From contig NZ_BOMZ01000003.1 of assembly GCF_016862455.1 (NCBI RefSeq), forward strand, positions 1 to 64,000: a stretch of DNA of 64,000 nt, in the 5' to 3' direction. The first letter of the stretch is position 1; every line of letters begins with the position of its first letter. This stretch comes from Actinoplanes utahensis (GTDB lineage: Bacteria; Actinomycetota; Actinomycetes; Mycobacteriales; Micromonosporaceae). This document shows, one piece after another, positions 60,954-64,000 of the stretch. The notes beneath the pieces are model-generated. The model had not been told where the DNA came from, made no database searches, and saw nothing but the letters and a program-made list of their open reading frames with translations. The translations under genes and the position numbers were made by a program.

Positions 60954-62033
60954 TCACCGCCAGGCGTCGATGGGCACGCCGGTGCCGGCGCAGCCGTCGG
61001 CCATGTAGACCCAGCTCAGGGTGCCGTCGATGGTGCGCAACTGACGGCTGTAGAGGCCCGTCGCGGCTCCCTCCACCTGGTCCAGGACGGCCAGGGTCGC
61101 ACCGATCGTCTCGGGGCGCAGCATGCAGAGGACGCCGGGGGCCTTGCGGTCGGCGGCGGCGTTCAGCGCCGGATGGCCGAAGCCGGTGTCACGCAGGTCG
61201 CCGTAGGCCGTGGCCGCCCACGGCTCGGCGGCGAGGCGCGGGGCGAGCAGGTGGGCGCGGCTGCGGCCCGGCATCAGGGTGCCGTAGGCGAACACGGCGG
61301 GGGTGCACTCGCCGGGATGCGGGTACGTGCCGTCGGGCACCTCGTCGCCGATCGGCTCGGGCGCCCCGGCCGTGAACAGGGTGCGCAGCGGGGCGACGGC
61401 GGCGTAGTCGACGCTGGTCAGCGGGACGGGACGGCCGTGCAGCAGGGCGGGCCGGCGTTCCGGGCGGCCACCGATGTAGGCGGCGGGGCGCAGCACGCGG
61501 GCGCCGTTCTCCAGGGTCACCCGGCCGGTGTGCAGCAGCTGCAGGGTGTACCAGCCGGTGGAACGGCCCTCGATCATGTCGAGGCGGTCCAGTTCCCCCG
61601 GATCGGCCAGGGTGAGCACGGCGGTCTCGACGTGGCCGGGCACCGCCGCCAGGGTGGCGGGGAGACGGCCCGCCCGGGTGGTGCCGGTGCACCACACCGA
61701 GGCCAGATCCGCGATCTCGCAGGCCAGGTTGACGGCCGGCAGCGACGTGCCGTTCCTCAAGATCTTGCCGGGGCAGGCGTTGGAACCGTAGCTGAGCAGC
61801 GGAACCCGCTCGGCGATCCGGGTCGCCCCCTGCCCGGCGAGCCAGTCGTCGAGACACATCCGCTCGATCGCCGACAGCACGACGGCCCAGCCGCTGGGAC
61901 GGCCCTCGTCCGGCCGTACCGGCCAGCACCGTTCATGCCGGTCCACCACCCAGGACCCGGCCGGGCGTCGGCCCGGGTACGGATCGACGGCGAAATCGGC
62001 GGCCGGCTGCCCGGGCCGTACCTCATCGGTCAT
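60954..62033 (-). CDS. Protein with two gamma-glutamylcyclotransferase-like (GGCT/AIG2) domains
   Basis: A 359-residue protein. After an N-terminal part of about 75 residues, the first GGCT-like domain begins at LLSYGSNACPGKI and the second at VFAYGTLMPGRSRAHLL. Both keep the Y-G-(S/T)-(N/L) substrate loop, with acidic residues further on in LDMIEGRSTGWYT and LDQVEGAATGLYS. GGCT proteins release 5-oxoproline from gamma-glutamyl amines or peptides. A tandem arrangement in one chain is unusual. I chose the ATG at 62033 with GGAGC upstream. Confidence 0.65.
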   Translation of the reverse strand: MTDEVRPGQPAADFAVDPYPGRRPAGSWVVDRHERCWPVRPDEGRPSGWAVVLSAIERMCLDDWLAGQGATRIAERVPLLSYGSNACPGKILRNGTSLPAVNLACEIADLASVWCTGTTRAGRLPATLAAVPGHVETAVLTLADPGELDRLDMIEGRSTGWYTLQLLHTGRVTLENGARVLRPAAYIGGRPERRPALLHGRPVPLTSVDYAAVAPLRTLFTAGAPEPIGDEVPDGTYPHPGECTPAVFAYGTLMPGRSRAHLLAPRLAAEPWAATAYGDLRDTGFGHPALNAAADRKAPGVLCMLRPETIGATLAVLDQVEGAATGLYSRQLRTIDGTLSWVYMADGCAGTGVPIDAWR

Positions 62034-62384
62034 GTCGTCCCGTGCTCCGTCCCACCACACCTGAGCCTGGTGTTCTACCCGACCGGGGCCCGGAGGTCCA
62101 ACCGTGGCCCGCTCTGCTGCTCCGGTGGGCCGGGGACGATGGGGGGCGCTCCAGGGACGATCGGGTGTACCCGGTGGGGTCCGGGGTACTGAACCGGGGC
62201 GGCGTGAACCTTCTCACCTTCGGCGGATGTCCCGGCGGAGTTGCGGAATGCTTCAGTGGCGCCCGGGATAGCCGATCACTACGGTGTGCGCACCGGCGGG
62301 TGACCGACGGTTCCGTGAATTGCGGGTGAATCTGAGCGAGTGACCGACATCGCACCGCCCGTACAAGCGTCAAAGAACCATAAA

Positions 62385-62400
62385 GTGGACCAAGGTCCAC
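62385..62400. promoter_or_regulatory. Perfect palindrome GTGGACC-AA-GGTCCAC
   Basis: Two 7-bp arms with a 2-bp spacer lie next to an AT-rich ATAAA stretch, about 180 bp upstream of rbpA. It looks like an operator, but the binding protein is unknown. Confidence 0.5.
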
Positions 62401-62513
62401 TCGGACGCCGGTTCGGTTTGCGAGCTGGGGTGAGTGGCCGGTTACGCTCATAGCGTTAACACCGCCGATACCGGCGGTGCGAACAGACTTGGTGGCGCCG
62501 GGGGCCCGGCGGA

Positions 62514-62539
62514 GGAATCCGGCGGCCGTCCCTTTCGTT
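62514..62539 (+). promoter_or_regulatory. SigR-type promoter of rbpA (GGAAT-N18-GTT)
   Basis: GGAAT at 62514-62518, a spacer of exactly 18 bp and GTT at 62537-62539 match the consensus for the disulfide-stress ECF sigma factor SigR. In Streptomyces coelicolor rbpA is a known SigR target. Transcription would start near 62546 and leave a leader of about 35 nt. Confidence 0.75.
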
Positions 62540-62581
62540 ACACCAACGAGAGCAGCACCACGAGCGAGGGGAAAGCCGATC

Positions 62582-62920
62582 ATGGGCGAACGCATGCTGC
62601 GCGGCAGCCGTCTTGGCGCAGTCAGCTACGAGTCCGACCGTAACACCGAGCTTGCGCCCCGGCAGACCCGTGAGTACTTGTGCGTCAAGGGTCACCAGTT
62701 CGAGGTGCCGTTCGCCGTCGACGCCGAGGTGCCCACCACCTGGGAGTGCAAGTTCGACGGCAGCGTCGCCCGGCTGATCGACGGCAGCGAGCCGGAGCAG
62801 AAGAAGGCGAAGCCGCCGCGCACCCACTGGGACATGCTCCTGGAGCGGCGTTCGATCGCCGAGCTCGAGGACATCCTCAACGAGCGGCTGCAGGAGGTCC
62901 GCACCCGCCGCGGCCGCTAG
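62582..62920 (+). CDS. rbpA: RNA polymerase-binding protein RbpA
   Basis: A 112-residue actinobacterial transcription factor that binds the principal sigma factor and promoter DNA and stabilises the open complex. The N-terminal tail (MGERMLRGSRLGAVSYESD) is followed by the core domain with YLCVKGHQFEVPF and PTTWECKFDG, then the basic linker (KKAKPPRTHWDMLLERRS) and the sigma-interaction helix ELEDILNERLQEVR. GAGGGGA precedes the ATG. A SigR-type promoter and a strong terminator frame it as a single-gene unit. Confidence 0.97.
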   Translation: MGERMLRGSRLGAVSYESDRNTELAPRQTREYLCVKGHQFEVPFAVDAEVPTTWECKFDGSVARLIDGSEPEQKKAKPPRTHWDMLLERRSIAELEDILNERLQEVRTRRGR

Positions 62921-62940
62921 CCACGCACGCGATTCACGAC

Positions 62941-62973
62941 GAGAAGGCCGTCCCGTCCCGGGGCGGCCTTCTC
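62941..62973 (+). terminator. rbpA terminator
   Basis: GAGAAGGCCGTCCC pairs with 62960-62973 over 14 bp (one G-T pair) around a GTCCC loop, 20 bp after the rbpA stop. Confidence 0.85.
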
Positions 62974-63019
62974 CGCATGCCCGAACACTCGCCCCGCCTG
63001 CGGACCGGGGTGACGCGGC

Positions 63020-63403
63020 TCAGGCGCCGGGTGCGCGGGAGGCGATGATGACGCGGTTGCCGTCGGGGTCGGTGACGGTGGCCATCCGCTCGCCCCACGG
63101 CTGGTCGGCCGGCTCCTCGAGCACCGGGGTGCCGCCGTCGCGCAGGCGTTGCACGGCGGCATCGCAGTCGCCGGTGTAGAACCACAGGGTGACCCGGTCG
63201 TTGACCAGTGTGCCGGGCTGATCCTGCTGGCCGATGCCCAACCGGGTGCTGCCGATCCGCACGCTGACGTAGGCGGGCTCGCCCTCGGGCGGGAACCGGT
63301 AGAAGACCTCACCGCCGGCCAGGTCCCGGTAGAACCCCAGCGAGCGGGCCAGGTCCGGCGTGCTCAGGATCGGGAACATCTCGTCGAAAACAGGCCGCTC
63401 CAC
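63020..63403 (-). CDS. VOC (glyoxalase/bleomycin resistance) superfamily protein
   Basis: A 127-residue VOC-fold protein: MFPILSTPDLARSLGFYRDLAG, YVSVRIGSTRLGIG, WFYTGDCDAAVQRLRDGGTPVLEEPADQPWGERMATVTDPDGNRVIIA. The pattern fits metal-dependent isomerase or antibiotic-binding relatives, and the substrate is unknown. I chose the GTG at 63403; the ATG at 63379 is an alternative. It converges on rbpA. Confidence 0.8.
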   Translation of the reverse strand: MERPVFDEMFPILSTPDLARSLGFYRDLAGGEVFYRFPPEGEPAYVSVRIGSTRLGIGQQDQPGTLVNDRVTLWFYTGDCDAAVQRLRDGGTPVLEEPADQPWGERMATVTDPDGNRVIIASRAPGA

Positions 63404-63794
63404 CCTGCCGAGCCTAGAGAACACCGCCGTCCGCCGCCACCGTTCCCGGCGCGGGTCCCCGGTCACGGCCCCGTCGAGCCGACGTCCCGAGCTGCCGCGA
63501 GGTCGTGCAGGCGGTTGCCGGAGAAGACGAGGGGCGTGCACGTACAGGAGGGTGAGCACGTGGTCTCCGGCCGCCGTCTCGGTCTCGACACCGACCCGGA
63601 GGGTGGCCGTGGCGCGGTCTAGGAGGACGGCTCCGTCACTGCACCGCGGGCGCCGGGTAGGCGGCCGGCGCGATCCTTTCCCTCAGGGGAAGGGCGTGGA
63701 GACGTAAGCGGGAGCACGGAGGCGAGCGGGCACCGGCCGCGCAGGGACAAACAGCGCAACCGGATGCATCTGCTGCAGGTCGCCGAGCAGCACT
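63404..63794. other. Intergenic region near the window end, with a small inverted repeat
   Basis: No intact gene is seen. CCTTTCCC and GGGGAAGG (63675-63693, one mismatch) resemble the palindromes found in MerR-type promoters, but no merR gene follows in the window. Confidence 0.35.
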
Positions 63795-64000
63795 GAAGAC
63801 CGCCGCGGCGACTCTGATCGACCGGCTCGGCTACGACACCGTCGACGCCGGCACACTCGCCGAGAGCTGGCGCATCGACCCGGAGACCACGGCGTACACC
63901 CGCCTCTACCTCGCCGACCCCGCCACCCCCCGGCGACCGGATGATGCAGGCCCCCGCCGCCCCGTGCCCGCCCGCCGAGCTGCGCCGTGCCCTCGAAGCC
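63795..64000 (+). pseudogene. NADPH-dependent F420 reductase-like C-terminal remnant, cut by window end
   Basis: The frame reads AALKTAAATLIDRLGYDTVD, AGTLAESWRIDPETTAY and LYLADPATP, the C-terminal pattern of NAD(P)-binding F420 reductase-like proteins. The Rossmann N-terminus is missing. Near 63928 the likely continuation moves to another frame (GDRMMQAPAAPCPPAELRRALEA), so it is truncated and frameshifted. Confidence 0.5.

Larger units (their letters stand above)
62034..62581. other. rbpA upstream region
   Basis: A 548-bp gap without a supportable gene. It holds a perfect palindrome (62385-62400) and a SigR-type promoter (62514-62539), each listed separately, and the rbpA ribosome binding site GAGGGGA at about 62565. 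Confidence 0.5.

Noticed and set aside
62100-62280. Plus-strand short frame after GGAGG near 62095 in the rbpA upstream gap
   Set aside because: The product is almost all Arg/Gly/Pro/Ser with no coding-like pattern, so the GGAGG is likely chance.

Overview
The window is very GC-rich actinobacterial DNA. GTG and TTG starts are common, genes overlap by 1-8 nt, and third codon positions are strongly G/C. An RbpA gene, Tat-exported latex-clearing proteins, AfsR-type regulators, a MEDS/RsbW-like kinase and a CebR-type operator point to a saprophytic filamentous actinomycete. My inference is Micromonosporaceae, possibly Actinoplanes-like; no rRNA is present to confirm it.

Layout. 0-3.7 kb: a 19-bp tandem repeat, a frameshifted CobW-type remnant, a CebR-box-controlled secreted glycoside hydrolase (catalytic domain-FN3-CBM2) and a DUF4253 protein. 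3.8-6.8 kb: a candidate 39-aa peptide gene divergent from a copper amine oxidase that appears split over two secreted proteins, then a DUF305 protein. 6.8-10.1 kb: a membrane Ser/Thr kinase with an extracellular CBM2-like domain, and an ECF42-type sigma factor with its DGPF partner. 10.1-15.1 kb: a tRNA-Arg 3'-half remnant, a lipoprotein, gene debris, a hydrolase-TetR operon, a STAS protein coupled to a MEDS-ATPase protein, and a luciferase-like monooxygenase remnant. 15.1-21.5 kb: thioesterase, TetR and a four-gene overlapping operon lcp-lcp-oxiB-oxiA, the rubber (poly-cis-1,4-isoprene) cleavage and aldehyde oxidation set. 21.5-33.3 kb: STAS protein, DrrAB-like ABC exporter, SARP/AfsR regulator, MarR plus MFS exporter, class A PBP, secreted endonuclease I, DUF3040 protein. 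33.4-43 kb: ctaD, ribokinase, a large HTH-NB-ARC-TPR regulator, a clan-A glycosidase-like protein and an astacin-like protease (both without signal peptides), a 3D-domain lipoprotein, a RibD-type reductase and a RidA protein. 43-58.5 kb: M36 protease downstream of a two-component system, a membrane protein with a LamG-like domain, a PAS histidine kinase, TetR/SnoaL, a second two-component system, an Ntn-hydrolase-like protein, TetR/DoxX and an SDR. 58.5-64 kb: tandem repeats, a coupled coiled-coil/zinc-finger gene pair, a double GGCT-fold protein, rbpA with a SigR-type promoter, a VOC protein and the broken C-terminus of an F420-NADP reductase-like gene cut by the window edge.

How the genes work together. 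Secreted polymer degradation recurs (CBM2 hydrolase, two Lcp oxygenases, M36 protease, endonuclease). The Lcp pair would cleave rubber outside the cell and OxiAB oxidise the aldehyde products. Many regulators sit beside their likely targets: TetR by lcp, hydrolase, DoxX and SnoaL genes, MarR by the MFS pump, and two-component pairs. The sequence also holds several remnants (CobW, tRNA-Arg, luciferase-like monooxygenase, an unassigned minus-strand gene, F420 reductase) that suggest past insertion and decay.
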